Assembly: GCA_963513935.1 (NCBI GenBank)
Contig: OY740768.1
Span: 19,033,177-19,097,176 of the forward strand
Direction: 5' to 3'
DNA: 64,000 nt
Source of the DNA: Aphrophora alni
Taxonomy: Eukaryota > Arthropoda > Insecta > Hemiptera > Aphrophoridae
Numbering within the stretch: the first letter of the stretch is position 1; every line of letters starts with the position of its first letter. The notes beneath the pieces are model-generated. The model saw only the letters and a program-made list of their open reading frames with translations. It was not told where the DNA came from and did no database searches. The position numbers and the translations under genes are program-made. Of the stretch, positions 48,576 through 60,025 are shown piece after piece.

Positions 48576-50788
48576 CCTTGTTTAAATAACGTACAAAACA
48601 TATTTTAAAAAAAGAAGCATTAATATAACTTAAATTTAATATTTAAGTTAAACATATTTAACATTAATATTTAATAAATTCCACTGACGGTAATCAATAA
48701 ACCGGTTCAAAATAGTTTTAACTGGTTTTACCTTCTAATATAGGTAGTTAGGAGAATGTTATGTGATGGGTCACATCCATTTAAAATGGGCCTCGTAATA
48801 TATAGAACAGCACCTAAATGAAGGTAAATTAATCAAAAATAACTTGTTCTGTATTTTTAAAAGTAAATTTTGGGAAGAAACACAAAAATTTGAAAAATAG
48901 CATCTATATACGAATGTAAAATGTAAAGAAAGGACCGAAATGTAGGTATAAAGGCCGATATTAACCTGTTATGTGTCTTTAATTCCGGGCATGTACAAAT
49001 GTAAAATGTAAAAAGACTAGATTAATAAAAATAACATTCACATTAAACACACAAATCCAAAATAGGTATATTTTTTTGGGGGAAGAGGAGCAAAATGAAA
49101 ATTTTGCGACTCTAAAAAAATCGAATGTGAAGTAAACCACATACGATTATACCAATGAAATTTTAATTAAGAATTACACTTCCTTCATCATCGTTGTTAT
49201 AATTTTGGTTAAATGAATCACACTTTCTTTGTTTATTGTTTTTTTCCTGTCTGTGAGAGCAGTGTACGACAGACCATAGAGTGATAAGTTTCAGTTTTAA
49301 GATTCATTGAATAAAAAAAGTGTTAAAAAAATTAATTACACTTCTAAAATAGCACCTAAATTAGACCAGAGAAGGTTTGACAGACATACTGTCTGAAAAC
49401 TAGTGTTTATAATCTAGTGGTTGCTATTTAACCTGATTATATCTTCCTCCTCAAATTAGAATCCAAGATTTTATTTCCTTTAACAAGTCATATTTCGTTT
49501 TGTAATGGAGAAATAAAAAAGAAAGAAGGAAACTGGTTCGTTCTATAAGACAATATTATATTGGTTTTCATTTGGTTTAATATTACTTATATTTTATGTA
49601 AATCTATCTCTAAGATAGTTTTGTATAATTGTACATATAATTTGAAGTAAACCTAAGTAAAACCGCCTGTAAAATCACTGTTCGGATTAATTAAAAATTA
49701 AACGAAAAATAAATCTTTCTTAAACGTATTTTTTATGCTTACAAATAACAGTTTCTATGTGTACGTGTTCACTGTCTATTGTTACTTTTATAGTAAAAAA
49801 ATTCGGCAAAGTTTCATGGAAATCGAAAAAGGAATTTTCGACATGCCGACCGCCTTGTGCTGTCTGTAGGTAGCCACGATAATGGCAAATAGTAACATAA
49901 AATTTGGTATAATGGAATATAGTGTGCTCATATAGAACTATATATATAGTTGGGAAAATGGCAGCTTTTTTAAACAGTTTTATGCTCATATCCTTTGTGT
50001 TGTTCAACTTGTAATATACTAAACTATCAATATTTGTAGATTTCAATTCTGCACGTAAGGGTAACCTTACCTCTTTTTAACAAAAAATAGCTAGGCTATT
50101 GTCAAAAATGTAATTTTAAAACCTGACCTCCCAAGAAAATGTGATAATTGTACAATTACGAGATCCGCAGGCTGGGTTACCGACACGTGGATGCTCATTT
50201 ACAAATTTATAGCTTCAAACTCGCCTGGGACGAGACACTGACACGAGCGAAGCGAGTGGAGAAGGGGTGGGTGGGTGGTTTGACATAAGACTAAAGTTGT
50301 AGATCAAAACTTAATAATTTCCACATGATACTTAAAAGTTTGACGCACTTAGAGGACATTTAGAATAATAAAATTAGGCAGACATATTGACACATCCAAC
50401 TGTCAAATTTGACGATTCTAGCTGTTCTAAATCTGTCAAAATATTTGTGAAAAATGTACAAAATTTACATAAATCATAAATCTAACTCTATTTAGATATG
50501 TATAAGCGATGGAGATACGAAAAAGTTATAGAAAGAAATTTGTAGATCTCCCAAATCCGTAACTGCTGTTTTTTTGATAGGTCTTGCCGTTTAGCAACAA
50601 TAGACCTCCATAAAAAGTATACATCTACTTTAAATGGTGCATACGCCATTTTGAATTTTTTTCGTGATAAAAGTTAAAAAATTTCTCGTCGGTTATTGGC
50701 TAAAAGCTATCAAAATTTTTCCCAAATTTATGTTTTTAGGCCATTTCAAAGTAAGTTAGAATTTATATAGATGAGTGAGTGAGTTTCA
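48576..50788. other. AT-rich DNA, no gene supported
   Basis: The 108-codon minus-strand frame at 49720-50046 has no recognised motif, though its 49800-49860 part (AGTTTCATGGAAATCG) resembles repeat-tail sequence. The patch 50160-50280 (GACACGAGCGAAGCGAGTGG) is GC-rich and repeat-like. Confidence 0.4.
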
Positions 50789-51189
50789 CAAAGGGTTGTA
50801 TAATTTTAACACACTATAAATGATCGGATCCTATATATCCAAATAAATTTAAAATGTTTAGTAATTTTTATAGAATTAGTCTTAATTCAATGGCATCCGC
50901 ACTTCAAATATCTCCGAGACCGGTAACTTTAAAAAAATAAACGACCGCCGTTTTGAAATTTATAAAAATAAAGCATTTGTGTTTGGTACACCTGTAAATC
51001 GTAATATACAAAATGCTTATATTAACTTTGAACTTAATATCTTATCTATTTCTGGAGTTACGTTAGTTTAAAAAAAAACAAAATGGCCGAGTGCTACTAA
51101 ACTGAGACGAATTCAAAATAATATTATTGAACATATTTCATTTTTTGGATCCTGTCCTGTATAGCGTGCTAAGTTTTTTTGACACCCTG
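50789..51189. mobile_element. about 400-bp inverted-repeat element ending GACACCCTG/TA
   Basis: The right end (reverse complement CAGGGTGTCAAAAAAACTTA) pairs with the left CAAAGGGTTGTATAATTTTA. Pairing continues through ACAC(A/G)CTATA and GGATCC in both arms, then GAATTAGTCTTAATTC against GAATTCGTCTCAGTTT, about 110 bases per arm. TA follows the right end (51190-51191), but the left target base pair is not conserved. The centre contains CCGAGACCGGTAAC and CGACCGCCGTTTTGAAATT. Same end type as the 30.8 and 48.0 kb elements. Confidence 0.7.
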
Positions 51190-51191
51190 TA

Positions 51192-52019
51192 TATTAGAAA
51201 CATCTACGTCAAAAAAGTAGTAATATACACAAAATAATGATGTTCAGACAAAAACAACTAATTTAAACGAACTTTGTTGGATAAGACTCCTTGATCTACC
51301 AATACAATTTAACATTACTATAAGTACCAAAATGGCTGTCGTTAAATTGTTTTTATTTTTTAAATTTTTATATTTCCACATGATAAACTATGTAACAGAT
51401 GGAGTAACAAACACATATTGTTTATTAACTTGACAGGAGATCGTGTCAAGTTTATGAAATAAGTAATAGTTCTGTCCTAATACGAGAACCATAAAGCCAA
51501 GCAGATAAAGCTGCAGGAGTACTTAAGATAACAGGTGATTTGTTGTTACGTTTAAGCCATGAATTCACACAGGATATTTCAGTATTTATGGGTTAGGTTA
51601 TTGATTGTCCAATAAAGTATGATGTACAACACGCAGAGGGCACTATGTTGTATGTTGAAAACGATAAACACACATTTTCACCAACATAAAAACATTACCC
51701 CTCAAACATTTGAAAATAAACTGTTAAAAAACATTGCATTAGTATCTTCGCACCCATCATAAAATCCATGAATAGTAATAGTCGCCATCTTTGTTATGAA
51801 TGTCTCTAATCTACTTATAAGAAAAATAATTATTAGTACTTATAAAATTATATGTAAAAAACACAAAATCTTTATTATTGACTTTTTTTTTTCATGTATT
51901 TCTTACGGAAAGACGTTGATATGCAATGTTCTCCTGCTTATACATTTTTTATAATCATATTATAAATACGACATTATTTAATATTTAAACAGAGCTTGTA
52001 CCAGAAACTAAACGTAAAT
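51192..52019. other. AT-rich gene-free DNA
   Basis: A 33-codon frame near 51502-51600 (after a stop) has a protein-like look but no partner or motif. No supported gene. Confidence 0.45.
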
Positions 52020-52330
52020 CATACTTAGTGCAGGGGGTCAAAGTTCATTCTGGTTTTTTGCCGACTTATTTCTGAACTGTAATTTTCTTTTGGCACACTG
52101 GATTGAGACATGACGTTTTATATTGAACTAAAATCTACTTGTATATCTCGAAAATTTCTGTGCCATAGAAAAAAAAAAGAAAAATATCTTGAGATATGAT
52201 TAAAAAATATTTCCTCATATCAAATTTAATAAGAATCGGTCCTCTCGTTTGTGCGTATAAAACTGCACAGACGACAGAAAAATAGACATAATTTCAAAAA
52301 CCACTATTTTGAACTTGGGTAAAAAAGTTT
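52020..52330 (+). repeat. dispersed repeat gamma, copy 2
   Basis: Head TTGCCGACTTATTTCTGAAC, middle GTATATCTCGAAAATTTCTG, tail CAAATTTAATAAGAATCGGT then CTCTCGTTTGTGCGTATAAA and ACAGACGACAG. Matches 34735-35080 (tail) and 57170-57310 (head). Confidence 0.65.
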
Positions 52331-52619
52331 CACAGAAAAATTTAACTTCAATTTTTTCATCCATTAGATAAATTTCTATATATTACGTATATGTGACGTG
52401 AAAAAAAAAATCTACACTAAATAATATTTGAAAATAAAAATAAAAAAAATAAAAAACTTTTTTTCTTAATACTGAGTCTCTTCTTTCTATTTCTCATTGG
52501 AAATAATTATTATCGAAAGGTGAGACGGTATTCAACTCTTTCATAATTTATAATCTTGTTTTGTTTTTGAAATAAACTTGTTCCAATTGTTAATTGTATT
52601 TTATTGAAAGCAAGTTTCA

Positions 52620-52990
52620 ATACCGGCGGTCAAGGTAATATTTTGTCAATTATTCCTGAATAGAAATTGCTCTTTAGTTTCTACCAAAAATTGACCTAGA
52701 TTGGTGGGCCGATTATGAAAATTAGGACTTTTATAACAGCACCACAGACTGTTTTCAGTTGTTTATTTATTACTCCTGAAACAAAATGTTTAGGTAACGG
52801 TGTCTAATAAGTTTTGTTTAGGTCCTTAGAGGTTATGTTGAACTAAAAATTGGTTAAAATCGTTACAGATGATTTTAGGAAAAATCGAAATTTTGTGAAT
52901 TAAAAAAAAATATCGATATATGGGTAAAATATGTCCTTGTATCAAGTTTAATAGAAACGGTTCCAGCCGATTAGCTGTAAGATATAGCAT
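52620..52990 (+). repeat. dispersed repeat gamma, copy 3, leading into the minisatellite
   Basis: Head TTTTGTCAATTATTCCTGAA, tail ATCAAGTTTAATAGAAACGG then TTCCAGCCGATTAGCTGTAA. Where other gamma copies continue into an ACAGAC-rich end, this one runs into ATATAGCATAGTTATAG and CCACAGTGTAGCTATAG, i.e. the first degenerate units of the array. Confidence 0.6.
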
Positions 52991-53000
52991 AGTTATAGTC

Positions 53001-53884
53001 CACAGTGTAGCTATAGGGTGCAATGTAGCTTATGACACAGCGTATCTATAGGGTGCAATGTAGCTTAACACAGCGTAGCTATAGGATGCAATGTAGCTTA
53101 TGACACAGCGTATCTATAGGGTGCAATGTAGCTTAACACAGCGTAGCTATAGGGTGCAATGTAGCTTATGACACAGCGTATCTATAGGGTGCAATGTAGC
53201 TTAACACAGCGTAGCTATAGGGTGCAATGTAGCTTATGACACAGCGTAGCTATAGGGTGCAATGTAGCTTATGACACAGCGTATCTATAGGGTGCAATGT
53301 AGCTTAACACAGCGTAGCTATAGGGTGCAATGTAGCTTATGACACAGCGTAGCTATAGGGTGCAATGTAGCTTAACACAGCGTATCTATAGGGTGCAATG
53401 TAGCTTAACACAGCGTAGCTATAGGGTGCAATGTAGCTTATGACACAGCGTAGCTATAGGGTGCAATGTAGCTTATGACACAGCGTATCTATAGGGTGCA
53501 ATGTAGCTTAACACAGCGTAGCTATAGGGTGCAATGTAGCTTATGACACAGCGTAGCTATAGGGTGCAATGTAGCTTAACACAGCGTATCTATAGGGTGC
53601 AATGTAGCTTAACACAGCGTAGCTATAGGGTGCAATGTAGCTTATGACACAGCGTATCTATAGGGTGCAATGTAGCTTAACACAGCGTAGCTATAGGGTG
53701 CAATGTAGCTTAACACAGCGTAGCTATAGGGTGCAATGTAGCTTATGACACAGCGTAGCTATAGGGTGCAATGTAGCTTAACACAGCGTAGCTATAGGGT
53801 GTAATGTAGCTTATGACTCAGCGTAGCTATAGGGTGCAATGTAGCTTAACACAGCGTAGCTATAGAGGACAGCGTAGCTATAGC
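53001..53884 (+). repeat. minisatellite of 33/35-bp units with a 204-bp higher-order period
   Basis: Twenty-five units share the core TATAGGGTGCAATGTAGCTT. Two binary differences mark them. The joint is long (TTATGACACAGC, 35-base unit, 'L') or short (TTAACACAGC, 33-base unit, 'S'), and the next base pattern is GTAGC ('G') or GTATC ('T'). In order: LT SG LT SG LT SG | LG LT SG LG ST SG | LG LT SG LG ST SG | LT SG SG LG SG LG SG. The first block is a 68-base dimer repeated three times. The two middle blocks are identical hexamers offset by exactly 204 bases (53233 to 53437). Single changes (GGATGC near 53092, GTGTAATG near 53799, GACTCAG near 53816) and decayed units occur only toward the edges. 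Confidence 0.97.
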
Positions 53885-53986
53885 CTATGGCGGAGTTATA
53901 GTGCACAACAAACCTATAGAGCACCATCGTAGGTGTGTGGGAAATAGTAAAACAATATACATCAATAAAAATCCACTTTTTTGATA

Positions 53987-54160
53987 CAGAGTGTCTCAAA
54001 ATGGAAATGATCATTACAAATATATCATCGATTTTTTGTCCCATCATAAAACTTGGCTTCACTAAACTTCCTATATGTGAGAACGTAACGTAGGTACATT
54101 TGTTGTAAATATTATCAGACACAACTTTTATAATATGGAAACCACGCTTAAAAAAACCCA
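53987..54160 (+). repeat. possible single end of a CAGGGTGTC-type element
   Basis: TA followed by CAGAGTGTCTCAAAATGG at 53985-54004 resembles the ends of the 50.8 kb element. No opposite end was found within several hundred bases. The 116-codon minus-strand frame (53811-54161) runs from here into the minisatellite and is probably incidental. Confidence 0.35.
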
Positions 54161-54949
54161 TCTACGAAAATGATGAAGCTGCAAAAAGTGAGTTGTACAA
54201 TTTAAGGGTAAAATATATCCTAAATAAACCAGTTTGTTCGTATTTAAAAATCAGTCTCTATTTTAAAATTTACTCCTTGAATTAATTAATTAGCGAAATC
54301 ATTCAATGGTTTGTACAGCGGAGCTTACACATCAAATTGTAGCAAAATTTGACAAAAAATGGAACTCTAGAGTGTTTATTAAAGCACACACAGTGCGACA
54401 AAATTAATGTGAAACTATTGAAATGGGTAGGATCGGTGGACATTTCATGGCCTCGGATGTCCACATTTCCACGTGACTAGTTCCACAATGGGATAGACAG
54501 AGAGAGAGACAGACTCATGTGGTAATCTAAAATTCTTCATATATAAAGCTGCTTCATATGCGAGTTGTATAGGCCATAATATGGGACATGATAATGTCTC
54601 ATAAGACATACTTGTCCATAACCGTACTAAACAAATTAGTCACCAACTGCTTTGAAAACAATTAGTAAACTAATTATTGTAAAGGTGATAACAATTCTTT
54701 ATGACGTTTGTCAATGTTTTTGTGTTTCTTGTTATTTAAAGGCGAAAAATCTCACCATCGGTTTATGCCCAACCCCATCGTAGAATATAATACAACAGAT
54801 ACTCTAAATATAACGCTCAAAAGTTATTCTCGAGGGCCTTGTAGGAATTGCTAAATTGCATTGTTAGATCGAAAGGTCTTACGTACAGTATAGGTACGTA
54901 AATAGTAAGTTTGTTTGAAATAGAAAATTCTGAACCTAGTAATTAATTA
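54161..54949. other. AT-rich gene-free DNA
   Basis: Contains TTATTTAAAGGCGAAAAATC at about 54730, similar to the sequence before the assembly gap. No gene is supported. Confidence 0.45.
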
Positions 54950-55075
54950 AACATCTTGACCAACTCTTGTTCTATTGCGACCCTGATGCTTTTAGAGTAT
55001 ATGGGTTTTTATTTTATGTCCTTTTATTCCTATTTTCATAAGATGATAATGAAGGTGTTTCGTCTCTAAAAAACA
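54950..55075 (-). repeat. dispersed repeat alpha, head-only copy
   Basis: TTGACCAACTCTTGTTCTAT, GCGACCCTGATGCTTTTAGA, then ATTTTATGTCC and TAAGATGATAATGAAGGTG. The tail half is missing; the break lies at the GACCAACTC core. Confidence 0.7.
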
Positions 55076-56899
55076 ATAAAAAGAACAAAATACATGTAAC
55101 AGCTGAAGATGATAAAGTGTTCATTATGTATTTTAAACTAGGAGTTATATTTATATGTTTTCGGTTACGAGTTCGAATTGACATTGGTTACAATGTAACT
55201 GGAGAATTAGACGGTTCTTTATTGCATAAGGACTGAAAAGGTTCAAATGAGTTTTAAGAATTATTGGTCTCTCTATGAAAATAAAGTAGAGAATAAATCT
55301 TGTTTTTAATATACAAATTAGCAATATGAAAATTAGAAGTTTATATTTTAAATTCTGAACATAACCTCTTCATGAGTCTTCTTTGTGGGCGGGAAAAGTC
55401 GAGTCGAATGCCAAGAAGTAGTTCACTTTGATCAATAGATGTACAGTAAATCACCATTGTAACAATTTGTAATATGTTTAAAAAACATTTTCAACATTAA
55501 GGTAATTTACAACTGCCTTGAACTACACGTTGGAGAATAAATACAAAAATACGTTTAAGTCAAGGAATTTAAAAAATGAATTTTAACTCTCTTATTGTTT
55601 TGTGTGGTGATTTGGAAGAGGGTATTTTGTTTAGTTTTAACTGCCCTTTGAAAAAACACAAAATTCTTAAAGAATGTTTGTTATTAATTTTTTTTTAATA
55701 AACCACTTTTTTAGAATGCCAGTAAATAAATTTAAAGTCACTTAGTTTCCTTTTCGTATTAAATTAGGCAAAATATCCGAAAAGAACAAAATTTAAAAAA
55801 ACTTTTCCCAAGGAATTACATAAAGTGAAATAAAACAGACACCTCTGTTAGATCGAGTACTGTTGTCCTGAAAACATTTAAATCATATTATAAAATGTTT
55901 GTATTTTGTTAATATCTTGGAAATCGTTACAAATAGTGTGATAAAATGCTCCCTTTCAGGAAAATATTCGTTTCATGATACAGCCTGATTTTAGCATATG
56001 TTCCGTAAGATTAGCTACATGTCAACTCGAAATTATATAAAAAAACTTCATAAAAATATGAATAGTGGGTTTTGAGTTAGGCGAGTGGTAAGAATAAGAA
56101 GAAAGACATGAAACAAAAAGTGTTTATTTTTTAAAATTTTAAAGATCCAAAGAAAGTTATTTAAATATAAGATACAAAAATAAACTCTAATATCATCTAA
56201 GGTTTAGGTAAGAAATAACTTCTGAAACGATTGTCTTTATCAAACCGTGGAACTATAAGTTTTGTATTCAACTAAAAAGAAAACATAGCTTAGTTGCGAA
56301 ATATGACTAGAAATTATCAAACAATTCTGTCTTTTCTAACTAAGCTTTCAAAACTTTGAACTTTTTACAAATTTGATTTTACTAATTTTATTTTTTTTAG
56401 GTAAAAACGTGTTTAGCATAGTTAGATAAAAATTTTAAAGTTGCACAAAATGAGTTTCCAGAGGTTGAGGAAATAGAATTTCTTAACTAGCTACCAAGAA
56501 TTAGGGTATTGTTTAAAAATTTGTAACAATTTGTAAAATCAAATGTTGGATACAGAATTTATCAAAACACATTATTTTCAAAGTTATGATATGGAAAACG
56601 TGTTTAATTATTCAACTATTTTATATTAATAAATTTTTTAATGTGTATTTTTTAAATAAACAATGCACTTTCTTTGTTGTTGCTATTGTTCTATTTTTAT
56701 AAATGAAATGAAATGAAATATAAGCCCACTTTCTCATTCAACTATCCCTAAAACCAACAAAAATTAGCAGTTATCGGTCAAAAAGAAGGCCTACAAATGA
56801 TTCATGGACGCCCTTTTTGAAATTTATTTTATATATTTAAACAGGGCCTAAACGTGCTTCGGTTGTGTCATAAACGTGTCATCAGCGTAAATCGAGCTT
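55076..56899. other. AT-rich gene-free DNA
   Basis: No supported feature. A short (GAAAT)n patch is at about 56704-56720. Confidence 0.5.
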
Positions 56900-57165
56900 T
56901 TTTGTTCAAAGGCGAAAAATCTCTCTGTCATCTTCGCCTTGTAAAAAATAAGAAAAAAATAAAATAAAATAAATACCCTTACTCTTACTACAGTACTCTA
57001 ATTCTCTCTATACTCAGCATCAGGGACGGAAAAGAACAAGAATAAGAGAGATAGAATAGGAAAGATGAAAGAGAGGGATCTAACCCAAGACTACATGAAA
57101 AAGTGTAGATCCAGCTAGGCTACCTCGAGATCACCAAGCCCGTACTTACTAAAGTAAGCTCCTGA
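56900..57165 (+). repeat. dispersed repeat alpha, near-full plus-strand copy
   Basis: Opens with a small hairpin (AAGGCGAAAAATC ... TCTTCGCCTT), then the A-rich head, CATCAGGGACGGAAAAGAAC, AAGATGAAAGAGAGGGATCT, AACCCAAGACTACATG, GTGTAGATCCAGCTAGGCT and the tail AAGCCCGTACTTACTAAAG with CTCCTGAGG. It is the best-preserved tail in the window. Confidence 0.8.
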
Positions 57166-57169
57166 GGCT

Positions 57170-57310
57170 AAATCAAGATTTTAATGACGGTAGATAAAGT
57201 TTATTTTTGCCAGTTATTGCTGAACCGTAATTAATCGGTAGAACAGACACGTACTAAAATAGGTTTTAGTATCCATTAACAATGTGCAAAACTTGGATCT
57301 CTATCTGTAA
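57170..57310 (+). repeat. dispersed repeat gamma, head-only copy
   Basis: TTTTTGCCAGTTATTGCTGA and ACCGTAATTAATC match the heads at 52060 and 52650. It directly abuts the alpha copy, so one may have inserted at the end of the other. Confidence 0.5.
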
Positions 57311-58013
57311 TGGTTAAAAAAATATTAAGCCGTCCCGGGACTTATTTAACTCGCGGTATATTAAGTTAGACACGCTTTTAACCGAGTGTGGTGGAACGGT
57401 GCCACTTTCTTAGTAATATTTTACTATTACGTAACTGACATATTGTAAGAAATGTGTCTGTAGGTATATTTGTTGCTATTTAAAAGACAGTGTATTTTGG
57501 CTTAGGTTTACATATTTCACAATCACACACACACACAGCCTATACAGTGTAGTTGTTTCTTTTAGAACAATAACATGTCAGACAAATTTTTACTTGTACG
57601 GTAGAAAGTAGTATTTAACTGTCTTGTTGTTTTTATAAGAAGTAAATAATGACTAATGGGCTCAGAAGAAGAAGATGTTCTGAATTAATCTTATATCCAG
57701 AGATGTATCTAATTTGAAAACGAACATTAATTAAACATTTTTGATTTATTAAACTTTTGAAACTGGAAAACAAACTTTCTGGAAACACATTCTGATAAGA
57801 CATAGTTAACAGTTTACACTTCCTATGTAAAATTTTAATTTAAATATTTAACAGACTTTATACCAACATCTATGAGTTTTCAAACTATTATGTTGACTTT
57901 TTGGGTTTCGGGTTTACGAGAGGTGAAAATTTTACATTTAATGTGAACATGTGATAAAGAATGTAATGAGATTGGACCCGGGAAATTTGATTTGCTATTT
58001 TGTAAATCTCGTT
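57311..58013. other. AT-rich gene-free DNA
   Basis: A short (CA)n patch lies near 57525-57537. No gene is supported. Confidence 0.5.
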
Positions 58014-58885
58014 CAACCTGTTAAACCGCTCATCAAATTTTACTCTAATTTGTTCTCCATTTTAAACTTAACCGTTCATCATATTTGAGCCTAAACCGTT
58101 TCTACTCTGATCTAATTTGACTTAAATAAATTTAATTTAAATAGGTATGATAATTTGACTCTAATCTGTTACCTATTTTCACCGTTTCAGATTAATTGAA
58201 TCACACATTGTAGAATTTACTTATTGCTATTGTTAATTATAATAATATGCTGTTGATCGTTGCAAACAAATAAACAGTTTTTTTACGTTAGAGTTTTTAA
58301 GACCGGTTGCTACAAATAATTTTCATTTATTCTCAAATCTCATTTATAAAACAAAATATTATTTTTAAACAGAAATTTGTGTTATTCACTAAATATTGAT
58401 AGTAATCACTTTAAACAGTTCGATCAATTTATATTTTAGTGGTGAACTCATTTATAACTCTAATTTAGAATAAAATTTGATAAACCGTTAATCGTGGTTT
58501 GTGGTGAAATTAAGATTACAGTTAAATTGTAGGAACTGTTGAGGAATTGTTTAGGATTAAATTGAGTAAACTGTTTAGTGTCAAATTAAGGATTAAGGAG
58601 ATATTTAGTGAAGAGCGGCTTTAAGTCAAATAAGATGGATGATTTATGAGTGGCTTTGGAGTTATTTAGGGATAAATTGAATAAAATGTTTAGTATGTAA
58701 TTAGATTATCGGATTGGAGTCAAATTTGATGAACAGTTGAGGAGTGGTTTAAGATTAAATAAGATGCTCGGTTTAAAGTTAAATTGATCGACCGGTTTAA
58801 GGTCTACTAAGGTGAAAAATTAAAGTAGTTATTTAGTGTCAAATTAAATTAATGGTTTAAGAGTAGTTTAGGTCACCATTAAAAC
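58014..58885. mobile_element. foldback-like element with sub-repeated inverted arms
   Basis: The left arm (about 58014-58200) is built of degenerate ~25-base repeats of the type AAACCG(C/T)TCATCAAATTT followed by (T/G)ACTCTAA. The right arm (about 58480-58885) holds the same repeats in inverse orientation, e.g. GTCAAATTTGATGAACAG then GAGGAGTGGTTTAAG, and AAGTTAAATTGATCGACC then GGTTTAAGG. The arms are unequal (about 190 and 400 bases) around an AT-rich centre of about 280 bases with no open frame. Long inverted arms made of short tandem repeats are the layout of Drosophila foldback (FB) elements. The exact ends and a target duplication were not defined. Confidence 0.6.
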
Positions 58886-60025
58886 TATGAAATACATACG
58901 GTATCCCAGTCTAGTATTTACTTAAATAATTAATTTAATTCTACCAGAAAACTGCCAACTAATGCGGATGCACATCCTTGCCAGGCCAGGCTAACAACAA
59001 TCAACAATACTGTATTCATACGCGACTCACGTTGTTCGCCTTAATTTGGATAATGGATGTGGTGATGTCCTTAATTTACCTCCGCAGTTTATATATAGAC
59101 TCGTCCACAATGAGCATAATGTCAAAATGGAAGTTTAGAAAGTGTCTACTGGTGAAGTTTGGCAAAGAATTTTATAACTAATAAAAAAAAAAAAGAAAAA
59201 AGTGTTTTAAAATAAATATATTTCGATGAAAAGGATGGTTTCAACTAGAACTATAACGGCTATGAAGTCTGTCTTTCTATATTTTTCAAACATTCTGAAC
59301 AGATTCCTATAAAACTTAATTTATTTATGGATTTATTAACTACAAACATCCATTCATCCGTCGAAAGATGGCGGCCATTTAATTATTAATTTATGTCCAA
59401 TTAGAAAATCATAAGAATGGCGAGGCAAAAAGAGCACATCTCTGTTAAGGAATTTTAAAAAAAATACAGCTTTAAAATAATAATTTAAAGATAAATAATA
59501 AATTGGGTAATTATTTGTAGCAACCAATAATTCTGATTTGTTTGTTTCTTAAACGATTTGTATGGAATTCTATTGTCTCGTTTCAAAATACGATAATGTT
59601 GGTTCGTTCGTTATATCTAAAAGTACGTGAAAAGAGTAAAAACAGCGTTCAATGTAATGCAATGAAGAAGCGTTATATCAATTTAATTATCAGCTGTATA
59701 TATATTTGTTTTTATTTACTGTTGATGTTACGGGCAACTGTAATACAATATTAGTTACATGAGAATTGTTAATTCTTTTTAAAATTATAATGGCACTATT
59801 ATTATTAGTAGGCCTAAATAAAAAATCCGTTCCTAATGTTCTGGGCTTCGGCAATGCCGGATTACCAAATGTATTTTTAATATACTATTTTTTAAAACTA
59901 TAAAATAAAGTTTAAATAGTGCACTGTGATTAAAAACAATGTTATTGATAACAACAGTGACTATATATTACATTAAACACACATAATTATGTACAAATAA
60001 AAATCTACAGTAAACTTTTTTTTTA
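58886..60025. other. AT-rich DNA with one ATGGCGGCC-bearing repeat fragment
   Basis: The stretch 59240-59400 (ending AAGATGGCGGCCATTTAATT) resembles an arm of the elements at 48.0 and 60.0 kb. Frames at 58978-59181 and 59542-59754 (67 and 70 codons) have no recognised motif. An A-rich run follows the first at about 59182. Confidence 0.4.

Noticed and set aside
49720..50046. 108-codon minus-strand frame
   Set aside because: No recognisable motif, no flanking splice or start context, and part of it resembles dispersed-repeat sequence. Could not be supported as a gene.
53811..54161. 116-codon minus-strand frame
   Set aside because: It runs from possible transposon-end sequence into the minisatellite; repeated Tyr-Ser-Tyr-Ala segments come from the tandem units.
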